64,000 nt of DNA, taken from the NCBI GenBank assembly GCA_964036195.1, contig OZ038460.1, positions 19,245,526 to 19,309,525 of the forward strand, written 5' to 3'. A program made the position numbers and the translations under genes. A model generated the notes under the pieces. It was not told the origin of the DNA. It did no database searches and worked only from the letters and a program-made list of their open reading frames with translations. Each line of letters opens with the position of its first letter. The stretch's first letter is position 1. Shown here one piece after another: positions 39,701 through 47,999 of the stretch. This DNA is from Sphaerolaimus hirsutus. Taxonomy: Eukaryota; Nematoda; Chromadorea; Monhysterida; Sphaerolaimidae.

Positions 39701-42700
39701 ACCCGTCCAAAATTCAGCACAGCTGCCGCAGTCGCGGCAACATCAAAAAAACATCAAAACCAAAACCCGCCCAGGACTAGACGGCGCCGCCGACGACTCT
39801 GACTACGCAGCAACCGCCCTCGCCTCTGAACAACTCCAGCGCCAGCGGCAACTCCACCCTAGCCGGTCAATGGGCGCGCACCTTCTCCACCAGCACCAAC
39901 AACTCACCCCCATCCCGGGCACGGGCGGGCTCCTGTCGCAGCCCGACCCCGTGCCCGACGCCCTACAGCAGCGCTACTACCCGCCCGTGGTGCTGGCGGC
40001 GCAAAGACAGAGGCCCGGGCATCAGGGCGGCCAGGTGCAGCAGCAGTATGGGCACGGTGTCGGGCTGGATGAGGCGTTGGGCAAGGCGGGCGCTTTGGCT
40101 GCTATTGGCAGTCCCAGGGGTGTGTTGGGCCTGTGCCCGGTGCCCGACAGTAGATTTGGCACTACCCCCCCCCCCCCGCTGACATACACACCGACACCTG
40201 GGCTCTGATTTAATTGGGAGGGGATCGCACCCGGCAAATGCAAATGAATCCATATAATGATTGATTTCCGTTGAAATTTGATGGATTCGATCGATAACAT
40301 TGAAAACGTATTCATAGCAAGGTTTGCATATCATTCCAACATATTTTTTTTGTAAAAAGCGTTTTAAATCGCCATTCTATGGAAATTGATTAAATTTAGC
40401 AATTTGAGCGCTTTTTATAAAAAAAGTTAAGGAAAACATTGCGATGAATACTTTTTTAGTCAATATTATCGATCGAGTCCATTAAATTTGCATGGAAATC
40501 GATCATTATATGGGTTTGTTTGCATTTGCCGGACGCGCCTGTCTTCCCAATTAAATCTGGGCCCTGATCTCGAATTCAATTACAATGTCGGGCGCCCGAC
40601 ACGCGTTGTGCACCTGATTTCAAGTGCCGGGTGTCGGGCGCCTTACGCCCTAATTGAATCCGGCCCCTGTGACCGTTTGTGCCCTAGTTTCCAGACCCGG
40701 CTTGCGTATCTGTTCGCTACAGGGCACATGCGACAGCATCGAATTATTGAGTTTTTAAAGATATTTTGAAAGACATTTTGAATAAAAAAATTCAGAAAAA
40801 TTCGGCATTGAATTTTCAAAAAAATTAATTTGAAAAAAAAATTTGCATTGCGTTTTCATTAAAGCCACGCATGCGCTCCGTGTCCTACCTAAATACATGC
40901 ATAAAAATTAGATGATATTTTGTTTAAGCTTAGTTTGTTAAAAGCTTCGGCGATTTTTGAGTGAAATGTGTTATGCTTTTTTTACTACTGAAATAGCGCA
41001 ATGTCGCAATACCTGTGCACCGTAGGCTGTCCTAGACAAATCTCGCACCCGGTCAAGTTTTGAGAAGTTAAATCAGTTTCAATGTCAAGGTCGATCGTTC
41101 AAGTTGTCAAGTGACGAAAACGTTTTTAGTGATAAGAAAAGTTACATTTTCATTTTCATTTTAGAAATATCACCCGCAGTTTTTCTTATTGACTCAGCTG
41201 AAACTTTTCCCGCAATTTTTCCGCAACTTGACAGCGCATTTGCTCACTTCTCATGCAATAATTCAACGAGTATTTGAAAAAAAATCTGTCACTTGGCAAT
41301 TGACATAATTTGTCAATTATGCAATTGGTGCCTGAACCCAATGCATTCTCTGCTTGCCGGCCGCCGCCTGTAAAGTTTGCTATTTGCATTTTAATGTTTG
41401 CTTTCCGCCACTGCCGGTGCTTGGCGTTATGCGTTTCGCTTACCGTATATCCTTGAATAATGTTTTTTTCGTCATTAGATATTTTGGTGGGACGTTTTAT
41501 CGGAGCTACTTTTTACGAGAAACTCTTGTGAAGATCCATTATCGAGAAATAAATTCAAGTGTGATTAATCAAGATTAATCAAGGACAGTCCCGAGCCCTG
41601 TAAAGTGTAAAGTCAAGTGTCAAATGTCATGGCAAATCAAAAGTCATACGAATTTGACAGACTTTGGATTTATTCAAAGGGGGATATTTTATTGAACGTC
41701 AGTATCACGAGAGCTTTTCAAAAAGTCGTCTTATTCAAGAATATACCATATTCACTTTCACGCAAAAAGACAAATCTTCCCGAGTGAAATCAGTAAAAAA
41801 TCTCAAGAAACACACATCAAATAAAAAAACCCCACCTAAACCAAGAAACCCCCCCCCCCAGGCGAACTGCTAGCCGAGCGCGAGTCCCTGCTGCCCCCAG
41901 GGGTGGACGGTGGTCACTCAGTAGTGACCAGTGGTCACTCGCAGTGCGCGTCGCACGACGTGCTCAGGCAGGGCCACTACCTGTGCGCGCCCGGCGTGGA
42001 CCAGGACCCCGACGACCCCTTGGAGGGCGGGTGGGAAATGCGACAGATGGGCGGAGTTAGAAGGGATGTTGATAGAGACCGGTTTGATGGACAGTTGAGG
42101 CAGATTAGGTGGGTGGCGGGTTATTTTGTTGGTATTTGGTATGGGGAATTTTGGAGTGATATGGGATTATGGTGGTGAAATATTGGATGCCATGATTATA
42201 AATGGAATATATGGCATTTAAATAGATAATTATAAATTTTTGGGAAAATTTGTAGTTTTCGAAAAGTAATGTCGTTGCAAATAAGGTCTTAGTGCAGGCC
42301 AGTTTGTCAAGTGACAAGTAGTTTTACATTTATCTGTCACTTGACATGGTGTGTAATCGCCACTGGCGTTACAAAAATGTCAGGAGATTTCTGTTTTGTT
42401 TTTTTATTATTATATAATGGTCATTTTATATTTATTTATAATCTAAAATCTTTTATTTGTTTATATTTTCTGTTTTTTTTCTAGTTAGATTTAATTATAT
42501 ATATTTTGTGGAGAAAAAAAATATAAAAAATATTTCATTTACCAATATGTTATCTACGTTGGTCACAGAGAGATTTAACTATATTTTGTTTTTCAGAGAT
42601 TTACTATTTTTGACAAATTATATTTTCTGAAAAAACCCAGCCATTTTTGGAACGCTATTCAACACCTGCCTGCGCACACTATGCGGCCGCGTAAATGTAG

Positions 42701-44985
42701 TAGGTGGACTGTAAGTAAGGAAGCAGAATGCACCGTACCGTACCGTTACCGACAAAATATAAAATGTACCGTACCGCACAATTTCCAGCAAACTCAAAAG
42801 GCCACCGCACCGCACCGTTTACCGCCAACCAGAAAAATACCTTTTCACCACCCCACCCACACATATCACCCTCAATCCACGCAGACACCCAGACGAAGCT
42901 CAACACCAAGGCTACGCGCCCGATTATTCTCGGGGGCACTTGGGCCGCGGCGCGTCGACCGGCTCGGACGACTGGCTGCCGCCGCCGCCGCACCACACCG
43001 GGTCGGGTCACTTGTTGCCCGAACGAGGGCAACCCGACAGAGATAGGGCGCCCGTGGCTAGTAGATTAGCCCTGCATAATTATGTGTGCGGTGGGTTTAG
43101 GGGGGGCGGTGGATTTGGAATACACCTACCTACCCTATGTGTCATCGCGACGTGAATTTGATATTCCAGTGACTATGCAGCATACAGTCGTGCTTCACGT
43201 TGGAAGCGTGCCAACGATGTTATAAACACATGCGATTTTCATTTAAAAAAGTTGAAAAAATCATCACTGTGGTAACATTATATGTGAGCGTATTCACAAC
43301 AATGGATTTTTCAATTTTTTTTTAAAAACCTCATGCTTTAATAATCATTGGCACGCATCCAACATGAGACAATCATAATTGCGAGTGCAGACTGTGAAGT
43401 CAGAAACGCGAAAAATTACGTGTTTGCAAATTACATTTTCAATACAAATTACATACAAGGAACGAATTATCAATACATGGTTTAAAAACAGTTGTTTTTT
43501 TTGCAATAAAAAAGAAACATCACAAACGCATCACAATCGGCGCCACAACAGGCACAGCGGGCAGCTCCAGCAGCAGCCACATCGGAGGGCCCTCGGTCGG
43601 GCCGTCGGGCGCGTCGGGCAAGCTGCCGGGCCCCGGGCGGAAGCACCAAGTCAAGGCGCGGCCGAGACAACTGCAGGCGCCGCCGCTGCGCAGACACCCC
43701 GTGCAGTTGGCCACCGGCGGGCAACAGTCGCAGCTGCCCAACGGGATGTTGCCCAGCGGGTCGGGCGGCCCGACAGCCCTGCAGCAGCAGCAGCACTGGC
43801 CCGCCGTGCTGACTACCGCGAGCACGTCGAGCACGGGCAGTAGTACTAGCCCCATGGCCAGGTACGGATTGGGTTGCACACGTGTGCGAGTGCAACCATG
43901 GGAGTTTTGAGTTTGTTTTGGATGGAAGGATAGTGGATCGGTTTGGGGGGTTTGGGTATATTAAGATATATTTATATAGCCAAAATAGCTGGAAATACCG
44001 TATTTCCTCGAAATACCTCCCTCAAAATGGACACTATGAATTTATATCCACCCCCCCCCCCCCCAATATAGTGTATAGAGAACGTGAATGACAAAAGCTA
44101 CGGTGTGTGATCCGGAAAACACAGAACACACGTTAAAAACAATGACTGTGTTATGTTAGAACAGAGTATTATACATGGTGGTTTTTGTTGCATTTTGATA
44201 GCTGGCCACCCCCAATTTTGGGGGTAAACCACCCCTACTACCTGAACATCTGTTATGCATTTCCCGGACCACAAATTCATAGTGCCGATTTTGAGGGGGG
44301 TATTTCGAGGAAATAGGTAAATTTATACCCTCCACTGTATCCACTGTCACATGCACACGCACCCAGGCGGCAGCGCATGGTAACTTTCTCCATGGAGAAA
44401 TCCGCCACGGGCATGGGCGGCACCCCAGTGCGCTCGTCTCGCAAACGGGCGCCGGGCGACGGCCAGCCGCAGCAGAGCCACGCGCGCGCCCAGGTGTCAA
44501 TCCCGGACCCTGTAAAATGCCCTGTAGAATGTAAAATGTCATGTAAAGTGTCAAAAGTCATGTAAAATGCCCTGCAAAATGGCAACTCGGTTGCCATTTT
44601 GCAGGGCATTTTACATGACTTTTGACACTTTACATGACATTTTCCATTCCACCTGTCATTCCACAGTGTCCTGGACCGCCTCCAGCAGTGGTGCAGCGAA
44701 CCTGTGAGCCTGGCCGCGCTGGCGGCCGCTTACCAAGCCGAGATGGAGTCCGAACAACTACAACGGTGGAACGGCAGCGCGGCAGAGCAGCGCGACAAGC
44801 GCCGCTGCGACAGCGAGACGCCGCCGCCGGCGCTGCAGCGGCGGCAGAACCACGCGCCGTCGCAGCCGCCCGCCACGTTGCCCAAGCCCAAGCCCAAGTT
44901 CGAGTCGGGCGCCGCCGCGGCTGATAGGGTGCGCACCGCCCCGCAGACCGGCGACAATTATAAGGAGTATGTGACTAGAATTTGA
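24682..44985 (+). CDS. neto: Neto-like protein (CUB-CUB-LDLa-transmembrane), 16-exon model
   Basis: Neto proteins are single-pass auxiliary subunits of kainate-type glutamate receptors in vertebrates and are needed to cluster glutamate receptors at the fly neuromuscular junction. The model gives 1017 residues: signal peptide (about 1-34), CUB1 (C71 to about 217, with RDGRYGFSPLIGRFCG), CUB2 (C243 to about 363), LDLa (six Cys: 367, 375, 380, 387, 393, 402), transmembrane helix (about 418-440), and a tail of about 577 residues rich in Gln, Pro, Ser and Gly. Domain order and the CUB1/LDLa motifs fit the Neto family specifically. Exons: 24682-24787, 25923-25993, 26330-26515, 27160-27296, 28102-28231, 28476-28706, 29308-29536, 30826-30948, 35529-35714, 36165-36227, 39718-40119, 41862-42108, 42885-43090, 43552-43861, 44367-44493, 44686-44985. 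Phases agree at all 15 junctions and the total is a multiple of three. The tail exons rest on frame and splice sites only, without homology I can name. Confidence 0.82.
24922..25078. mobile_element. Family B MITE in Neto intron 1
   Basis: GTGCCCGTCCCGGACCCTGTAAAATG at the left and its inverse (TATGGTCTGGGAGTGG) at the right, with TGCAAAATGTCAA arrays. It is a small fraction of the intron, unlike intron 15. Confidence 0.7.
25397..25657. mobile_element. hAT-like element in Neto intron 1 with exact 8-bp duplication
   Basis: The ends are CAAGGACGTATCCAGG and CCTGGATACGTCCCTG, inverted. GTATTTCC precedes it (25389-25396) and follows it (25658-25665). The interior is poly-G/poly-C text plus GGCGCCAGCGCCATGGCGCC. 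The host is a family A element (about 25386-25771), split in its left terminus. Confidence 0.88.
25923..25993 (+). CDS. neto: Neto exon 2: short helical linker
   Basis: Encodes VHAASDPVSKQQLDEYAALL and four more residues after TTTTCGCAG. It joins exon 1 in phase 1 and ends in phase 0 at AAG/GTTGCA. The heptad-like spacing of Leu suggests a short helix before CUB1. Small exon, moderate support. Confidence 0.65.
26330..26515 (+). CDS. neto: Neto exon 3: first half of CUB1
   Basis: Residues 60-121 include C71, the VSSPNYPLVYPPNTDC motif typical of CUB strands 1-3, and the HVIEAP...SLQFVGQFFQ core. Acceptor CCACCTACAG, donor CCAG/GTTGGG, phase 0 on both sides. Confidence 0.85.
27160..27296 (+). 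CDS. neto: Neto exon 4: middle of CUB1 with a long loop
   Basis: Starts IEPPYVSGD and ends CPADFFEIRDGR (the DxFEIRDG strand of CUB domains). Between them are about 30 residues (VSGDVSPAIHANLGGDTSGM and following), where the loop is usually shorter. Acceptor ATCTTCAG, donor AAG/GTGGGA, phase 2 out. Confidence 0.82.
27390..27700. mobile_element. Family D-like MITE in Neto intron 4
   Basis: Text such as ACTCTAGTTTACTGCCAGA at the left pairs with TCTGGCAGTAAACTGGTT at the right. The interior has paired AACTCATAAATAGGCTCTGAACGC-type and CAAAGCCGATTTATGAGTT segments. The pattern matches family D copies at 32516-32722 and 59822-60475. Confidence 0.5.
28102..28231 (+). CDS. neto: Neto exon 5: end of CUB1
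   Basis: RYGFSPLIGRFCGLTFPTRS followed by SGFMWLHFHSDGLLEYHGFQ: the C-terminal CUB strands, with FCG cysteine and the LHFHSD acidic site. In other CUBs this region contributes to calcium binding. Acceptor TTTGCGCAG, donor TTTCAG/GTGCGT. Confidence 0.88.
28476..28706 (+). CDS. neto: Neto exon 6: CUB1-CUB2 linker and start of CUB2
   Basis: AEYRFEP closes CUB1. A Gly/Ser-rich linker follows, then HDCQFSPPDRADGFISTDIM and AIECVWKITVDEDMQ open CUB2 (C243 and the ECVW cysteine). Acceptor CCTAG, phase 0 on both sides. Confidence 0.82.
29308..29536 (+). CDS. neto: Neto exon 7: second half of CUB2
   Basis: IRLFMHEFTLGRPNECALNF then MEIYAGSTAGAPMKRYCGMN and a V/I-rich strand ending IRALYSAYAA. The two cysteines (NEC, YCG) complete the CUB2 set. 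Acceptor CTACTCAG; phase 1 at donor CTG/GTTGGG. Confidence 0.85.
29667..30711. mobile_element. hAT-like element in Neto intron 7, GTGGCGTAGCCAGG ends, with nested element
   Basis: It starts CAGTGGCGTAGCCAGG once the nested element is removed, and ends CCTGGCTACGCCACTG. The duplication GTTCGGTT flanks it exactly (29659-29666 and 30712-30719). Poly-G blocks and GGCGCC text fill the interior. It occupies most of the intron before the LDLa exon. Confidence 0.88.
29677..30273. mobile_element. CCCGAT-hexamer hAT-like element nested in the GTGGCGTA element
   Basis: The ends TAGGGTTCAAACGGGAT and ATCCCGTTTGAACCCTA are inverted. GTGGCGTA is duplicated on both sides (29669-29676, 30274-30281). Both halves carry arrays of CCCGAT. 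The centre contains a GCCACTTTTCTGGCATCCAA segment also found in the copy at 59936-60381. Confidence 0.9.
30826..30948 (+). CDS. neto: Neto exon 8: LDL-receptor class A domain
   Basis: One exon encodes a whole LDLa module: CSEAGLFSCDDDTCIPESLV then CNTRSNCVYEKDEHNCG. All six cysteines and the acidic DxxDEHNC-like calcium site are present. It is entered and left in phase 1, as is usual for such modules. Acceptor CCAACTCAG, donor CAGC/GTTAGT. Confidence 0.9.
31495..31752. mobile_element. Family F2 MITE in Neto intron 8
   Basis: TATACTCAGACGACCGCACAC at the left; GCGGTCCGCCGAGTATAC at the right. It shares GACGTCATCGTTA and CACGCGACTCCGCC text with the other F2 copies. Confidence 0.65.
32185..32405. 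mobile_element. Family B MITE in Neto intron 8
   Basis: Inverted TGTAAAATGTCAAATG arrays between CCACTGCCAGTCCGCG and GGTCTGGACGTCGCACC. Diverged ends. Confidence 0.55.
32516..33163. mobile_element. Two family D MITEs, one carrying a family E element
   Basis: The first (about 32516-32720) has GCCCTGCACACACTAGTTTTCAC and GTGAAAACTAGTGTGCGCAGGC ends. The second (about 32722-33163) has CCTACACACTAGTTTTCACC and, once 32949-33142 is removed, GTGAAAACTAGTGTGTGTAGGGCC. Confidence 0.7.
32949..33142. mobile_element. Family E MITE (TAATAGAACGGCA repeats) at a TA target
   Basis: Ends CCGTATTTCTTCTAATAGAA and TTCTATTAGAAGAAATGCGG, inverted, with TA on both sides. Between them are repeats of CAATAGAACGGCACCTC. 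Removing it restores the family D terminus, so the boundaries are exact. A partial second copy lies at about 35785-35940. Confidence 0.85.
33638..33895. mobile_element. Family A MITE, CGATGTTCTAACGTAAC subfamily, in Neto intron 8
   Basis: Third copy of the subfamily at 10043 and 16663, in the 16663 orientation. It shares GAGAGAAAAACGTGAAAAATG and GATGTTCTAACGTAACACAG text. Confidence 0.78.
34360..34830. mobile_element. Family G element interrupted by a family B MITE
   Basis: CACTAGTTGACACCGCGTGTCGACTG at the left is cut by a clean family B element at about 34379-34577 (GGGGGCAGTCCCAAGCC to GGCTTGGGACTGCCACCAGG). Text with GTGTCAACTCAGATTTC then resumes and is inverted near 34700-34815 (AATCTGAGTTGACAG, GTTGACATCGATACC). 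Confidence 0.6.
34858..35083. mobile_element. Family C MITE in Neto intron 8
   Basis: GGTGCCAGTTCCGCCAGATG at the left and CTGGAACTGGCCCCTGG at the right. GAAGTGAATTGAGAAG and GCAAAAGCGAAGT repeats pair with their inverses. This is an intact hairpin of the family that forms two Apollo introns. Confidence 0.75.
35529..35714 (+). CDS. neto: Neto exon 9: transmembrane helix
   Basis: After a short stalk it encodes GPYLIILVVICSIIMCIVAC then ALVLNCCPACRRRQEQYDKL: a 23-residue hydrophobic helix followed by a membrane-proximal Cys/Arg cluster, the stop-transfer signal. Acceptor CCCCTTCGCAG, phase 1 on both sides. Confidence 0.88.
35785..35940. mobile_element. Partial family E MITE just after Neto exon 9
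   Basis: CCAATAAGACGGCAGG and CAATAGAACGGCACCTCC units end in CTAGTAGAAGAAATACGGTA. The left end is lost or diverged near 35785. Confidence 0.6.
36165..36227 (+). CDS. neto: Neto exon 10: short cytoplasmic exon
   Basis: Encodes GMSLAGGHNSAVTGFTTSGVP in phase 1 on both sides, between TTCAAACAG and CCAG/GTGCGC. Small and without homology, but phase and splice sites fit. Confidence 0.6.
36421..36518 (+). mobile_element. tRNA-derived SINE-like remnant or tRNA pseudogene
   Basis: A good T arm (GCGGG, loop TTCGATT, CCCGC) follows an anticodon-like arm (CTCGT, loop GTTCAAT, ACGAG) whose anticodon would be TCA. The 5' acceptor strand is missing and the D arm is shortened. A hairpin GAGTGCAATTTTGCACTC follows. 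CTATGCATGG flanks the unit (36421-36430 and 36509-36518) like a target duplication. A working tRNA is unlikely. Confidence 0.5.
38672..39091. mobile_element. Family A MITE in Neto intron 10
   Basis: TACCGTATTTCCTCGATTTACC and TATTTCGAGGAAATACGGTA ends. The centre resembles the copies at 4409-4823 and 22401-22824 (ATGTACATGATGTAT-type text). Confidence 0.72.
39195..39513. mobile_element. Family B MITE in Neto intron 10, expanded array
   Basis: GGGGGCAGTCCCAAGCCCTG at the left, GGGCTTGGGACTGCCACCAGG at the right. The inner array AAAGTAAAGTGTCAAATGTA is repeated several times and pairs with ACATTTGACACTTTACTTTG units on the other side. Confidence 0.85.
39718..40119 (+). CDS. neto: Neto exon 11: Gln/Pro-rich cytoplasmic tail
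   Basis: 134 codons, Gln- and Gly-rich (for example SEQLQRQRQLHPSRSMGAHL and DALQQRYYPPVVLAAQR). Acceptor AAATTCAG. The donor AGGG/GTGTGT keeps phase 1. The frame is the one demanded by exon 10. Two overlapping shadow frames in the GC-rich block are rejected on phase. Confidence 0.65.
40196..40675. mobile_element. Family M palindromes in Neto intron 11
   Basis: CTGGGCTCTGATTTAATTGGG with GCCCGGCAAATGCAAATG-type text at the left pairs with TTTGCATTTGCCGGACG and CCCAATTAAATCTGGGCCCTG near 40510-40565. A second small palindrome (ATGTCGGGCGCCCGACAC to GTGTCGGGCGCC, ending CCGGCCCCTG) follows. The ends match the foldback at 7589-9262. Confidence 0.6.
41862..42108 (+). CDS. neto: Neto exon 12: cytoplasmic tail
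   Basis: Begins GELLAERESLLPPGVDGGHS and contains CASHDVLRQGHYLCAPGVDQ and an acidic DPDDPLEGGWEMRQMGG. Acceptor after a 10-base poly-C tract (CCCCAG). Donor ATTAG/GTGGGT, phase 2. Confidence 0.68.
42885..43090 (+). CDS. neto: Neto exon 13: cytoplasmic tail
   Basis: Encodes HPDEAQHQGYAPDYSRGHLG then ASTGSDDWLPPPPHHTGSGH and ends ASRLALHNYVCG. Phase 2 in, phase 1 out (GCG/GTGGGT). The preceding intron carries GTACCGTACCG repeats of family I type. Confidence 0.68.
43552..43861 (+). CDS. neto: Neto exon 14: Ser/Gly/Gln-rich cytoplasmic tail
   Basis: Starts GTAGSSSSSHIGGPSVGPSG, includes basic PGRKHQVKARPRQLQAPPLR, and ends ALQQQQHWPAVLTTASTSST plus GSSTSPMA. Phase 1 in, phase 2 out at CCAG/GTACGG. 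Several long antisense frames overlap; they are GC-rich shadows. Confidence 0.68.
43995..44320. mobile_element. Family A MITE in Neto intron 14
   Basis: TACCGTATTTCCTCGAAATACC and GTATTTCGAGGAAATAGG ends. It contains CATAACAGATGTT-type and GTTATGTTAGAACA text of the 10043 subfamily. It ends about 40 bp before exon 15. Confidence 0.65.
44367..44493 (+). CDS. neto: Neto exon 15: basic cytoplasmic segment
   Basis: RRQRMVTFSMEKSATGMGGT then PVRSSRKRAPGDGQPQQSHA and RAQ. Enters in phase 2 from CACCCAG. It ends in phase 0 at CCCAG/GTGTCA, where the CAG belongs to the left end of a family B MITE that forms the next intron. Confidence 0.68.
44494..44685 (+). mobile_element. Family B MITE forming the whole of Neto intron 15 (introner candidate)
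   Basis: The 192-bp intron starts CAG/GTGTCAATCCCGGACCC and ends GTGTCCTGGACCGCCTCCAG. These are the two inverted ends of family B (compare GTGTCACTCCCAGACCC at 48116 and GGACTGCCACCAGG at 39500). TGTAAAATGTCATG repeats between them pair into a hairpin. Both splice sites fall inside the element's ends, and both sides are phase 0. Confidence 0.75.
44686..44985 (+). CDS. neto: Neto exon 16: C-terminus, possible PDZ ligand
   Basis: Starting at GCCTCCAG/CAGTGG in phase 0, it reads QWCSEPVSLAALAAAYQAEM ... TLPKPKPKFESGAAAADRVR ... GDNYKEYVTRI-stop. The terminal T-R-I fits a class I PDZ ligand (S/T-x-hydrophobic). An alternative start at 44667 would need a weaker donor. A GTGACT within the last codons could be a donor, so the stop is likely but not proven. 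Confidence 0.6.
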   Translation, partial: QWCSEPVSLAALAAAYQAEMESEQLQRWNGSAAEQRDKRRCDSETPPPALQRRQNHAPSQPPATLPKPKPKFESGAAAADRVRTAPQTGDNYKEYVTRI

Positions 44986-47571
44986 CTTTGATGTTTGCCG
45001 CCGCGCCGCCGAGCCGGGTGGACGAGTGCAATTTGTCGTTGCGACCGTTTTTTTTCACTTGCAGTTTTGTCAATGTCCGGTGATTGACATTTTTGATGTG
45101 TGAGGTGAAACTTTTTCTTGGAAAATGCTTGACAAATGGATGACAAATTCGATGGATGATAAGGTATGTACATGGGTAAATTAGTTGGGTGTTGAAAATT
45201 GCCTTGGGCGATTTCCGCAGTTTGTGACAAGTACAAGTTACATGACAATTTTCCATATTCGAGCAACCGAAGAATTAAGTCCCAATTTGCATGTCAAGTG
45301 TTACCGCGGGATGAATTACTCCTCAATATTTTATAAGACATGCAATGTGTAAAAAAAACTTTTGTAAACTTTGTCGTGTCACTTGAATTAAATACAAGTT
45401 TAATACAAGAGAAGTAACGTTCACGTTCGTTAGCTTTCAATTGGGACCGGAACCAGTTTCCATTTAGATACGTAATGTTGTCGTTGTCAACTACCTAGTG
45501 TATGGGACCTATATGCAAATGCGACAAGATAAGTATTTACTCATTAGAAAATCGATCATCACTCATACCTTTACTTACCACTTGACTCATATATTTTACC
45601 AAAAAAATGTGACTTGTCATTTGTCAACATGTGGAATTGGCAGCTGTAAAGTGTCCAATGGTCGCAATGATATTGCCAAATGTGATACCAATGTTGTTGT
45701 TTTTATTCAGTTAAGTTTCGGATGGAAATCCAATATGCACATGTTTGAAAGTTTCACTGCAAAACTTATGTCCCGGTAGCTGGTCACTTGTTTCTAACAT
45801 TCTGTATGAAGGGTAAAGTGTTTGTATCGAATTTGATTTAGCCCGACACGCTTTTTCGGGTTACCCGATGTGTTGTAAGTAAATAAATAGATACTTGTCA
45901 GAAGTGTGAAGGATTAGGTAGATTTTAAACGGGTAGCATATAATTTTCAAAAATCATAAATACAGTCGATTGACCCACAAATGAAAAAATGTCGGGCTAA
46001 TTTTGTCGAGACCCTGGAATTTTTTACACCTAACAATGCCACAAAGTGCGCTGTGGTCTTATTTTCCCGCCTTTATTCCTTTTCTTGCTTGTTGAGTTCA
46101 TTTACTTATTTTGAACACCACCTCTGGAGTGATTGTCGCAAAAGTATTTATTGTACTTGGTGTGTTCAAGAAGTTGTGGGATAGTCTATTTTGTCAACAT
46201 GTGGGACTGCATGAAATGAATGATTATGGACAAATACTTCAAAATATCCTTATTAAGTGACAGTATGTAAAAAAAATACTGAGAACTTGAGTTGAGACTT
46301 TGTCTTCAATTCGTTACCTTACAGGGCACTTATTATTGCCTTGAGTGTTTATCACAGTAATGTATTATAGCATGGTTGATTAGCATTCATTAATTATTTG
46401 TTAATCATAAAATTTGTCAGAAAATTAGTCTTTTGATTACAATCTGCTGACTATGACTACCAACTGAAGTACAATGAATCAATATAAACTCTGCAAAACG
46501 TTTATGTTTATGTTTCAAAATGTTTCATCATTTTCCATTGTAATGTTGATTTTATTGCATGCACATCAAATTAGAAAATGCATTAAAATCAATGGGAATA
46601 TAACACTATTGAAATGTTGAATGATTGCAGTGATCTGCAAAATACAGACAATTTTGAATTGCATACCATACCCCGTTTTGACTATTGTGGGCAGATTGTG
46701 TAAAATACTGTGTCCAGTACATTCAAACAAGTAAACGCTCATCTGCAAGAAGATGCATACGGTGAGTTGTATTGGGGTATAATAGGCTCTATGGTAGGCA
46801 TAATTGGATCTAAAGGTGGTAAAACAAGCTCTAAAATAGGTATAAAAAGCTTGAATGTAGGTAGATTTAGCTGTTATAAGGTTGATGGAGTTTGCGTATC
46901 AGCAGCATAATGAATTTCTGTATCTACAGAAAATTTAACATGATTACAGTTCTGTCTGTTATATCCAGTGAAATGTGACACTGTCTCACCATTTCTGGAA
47001 CACACCAAGTACTTTTGCATTGAAGTATTATGTTGAGACTTATTTAGGTACAAATATATTTTTAACATCTAAGCCTTTATCATGTTATAAATATTATTGT
47101 TGGAATCCTTTTTGTTTTACTTTTTTATTAAAATGCTTTCAGATGAACTGTTCCCATTTTGTCTCCGCTGCCGGCCAGTGCCCCAGAAAGTGATTTATTT
47201 TGTTGTTTTTTATATCATGTTCATAAATATTTTTTGTAGAATATTCTTGTGTTGACATAAGTATTGTACATAAACAACGTGAAAAATTTTCACAATGGTT
47301 CTGAGTACCTGTGATTCGCTTGTGTTGAATTTTTTTGCCGGTTAGAAGCTGAAATAAAACGCAAAAAGTGACAACAGAAAATAAATTCATGAAAACAGAA
47401 ACAGATTATTGCAAATTTTTGTAAAATTGTTACGTGAATGTGCATTTTCAATTTTCAAGTTTTCGTATCTTGGAATCTGTTTAGCAATCGGAAGTACCGC
47501 ACCGCACACCGTCACTGGCCTTGCCAAGTGACAACAGTGTAGATGAGGCTTGCTGTCAAATCTAACTACTG
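44986..47571. other. Intergenic stretch downstream of the Neto-like gene
   Basis: AT-rich with no supportable gene and no clean AATAAA placed just after the stop, so the 3' UTR end cannot be set. Weak family C fragments appear near 45420-45650 (TTGGGACCGGAACCAGTT, GTGGAATTGGCAGC). Confidence 0.4.
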
Positions 47572-47993
47572 TATTTCCTCGAAATACCCCCCTCAAAATG
47601 GACACTGAACTTATAAACAACCCCTCGAAATACCCCCTCAAAATGGACACTATGAACTTATAAACACCCCCTCGAAATACCCCCCCCCCCATTTAGTGTA
47701 TAGAGAACGTATGCGGTTTGTCATGAGGCAATGCAGAACACACGTTAAAAACAATGACTCTGTTATGTGAGAACAGTGTTTATACGTCTACACACTTATA
47801 AAAGTCGTTAGTCTTATAAATGGCGGTTTTTGTTGCATTTTTCGACGTCTGCGTACGTTTCAAATGACCATTTAGTACTGGGATTTCTAAAAATTTCTAG
47901 CGAAATAATTAACCCCCCTCGAAATACCCCCCTCAAAATTCTCACTCGGAAAAAATAAACCCCCTGGGGGGGTATTTCGAGGAAATACGGTAG
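47572..47993. mobile_element. Family A MITE with an internal duplication of its left end
   Basis: CTGTATTTCCTCGAAATACCCC at the left, TATTTCGAGGAAATACGGTA at the right. The segment CCTCAAAATGGACACT...GAACTTATAAAC occurs twice in succession near 47590-47665. Confidence 0.7.
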
Positions 47994-47999
47994 CTATAA

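Noticed and set aside
39690-40208. Neto exon 11 extended to the full open frame
   Set aside because: The frame runs upstream of a good acceptor at 39717 and downstream of the donor at 40119 into poly-C intron text. Phase fits only the trimmed exon.
43482-43895. Long antisense frames opposite Neto exon 14
   Set aside because: They are shadows of a GC-rich sense exon. The sense frame joins its neighbours in phase and has good splice sites; the antisense frames do not.
44622-44924. Sense frame with an Ala/Arg-rich end overlapping Neto exon 16
   Set aside because: It gives the Arg/Ala monotony typical of a frameshifted GC-rich exon. The alternative frame reads as a normal protein and joins exon 15 in phase 0.
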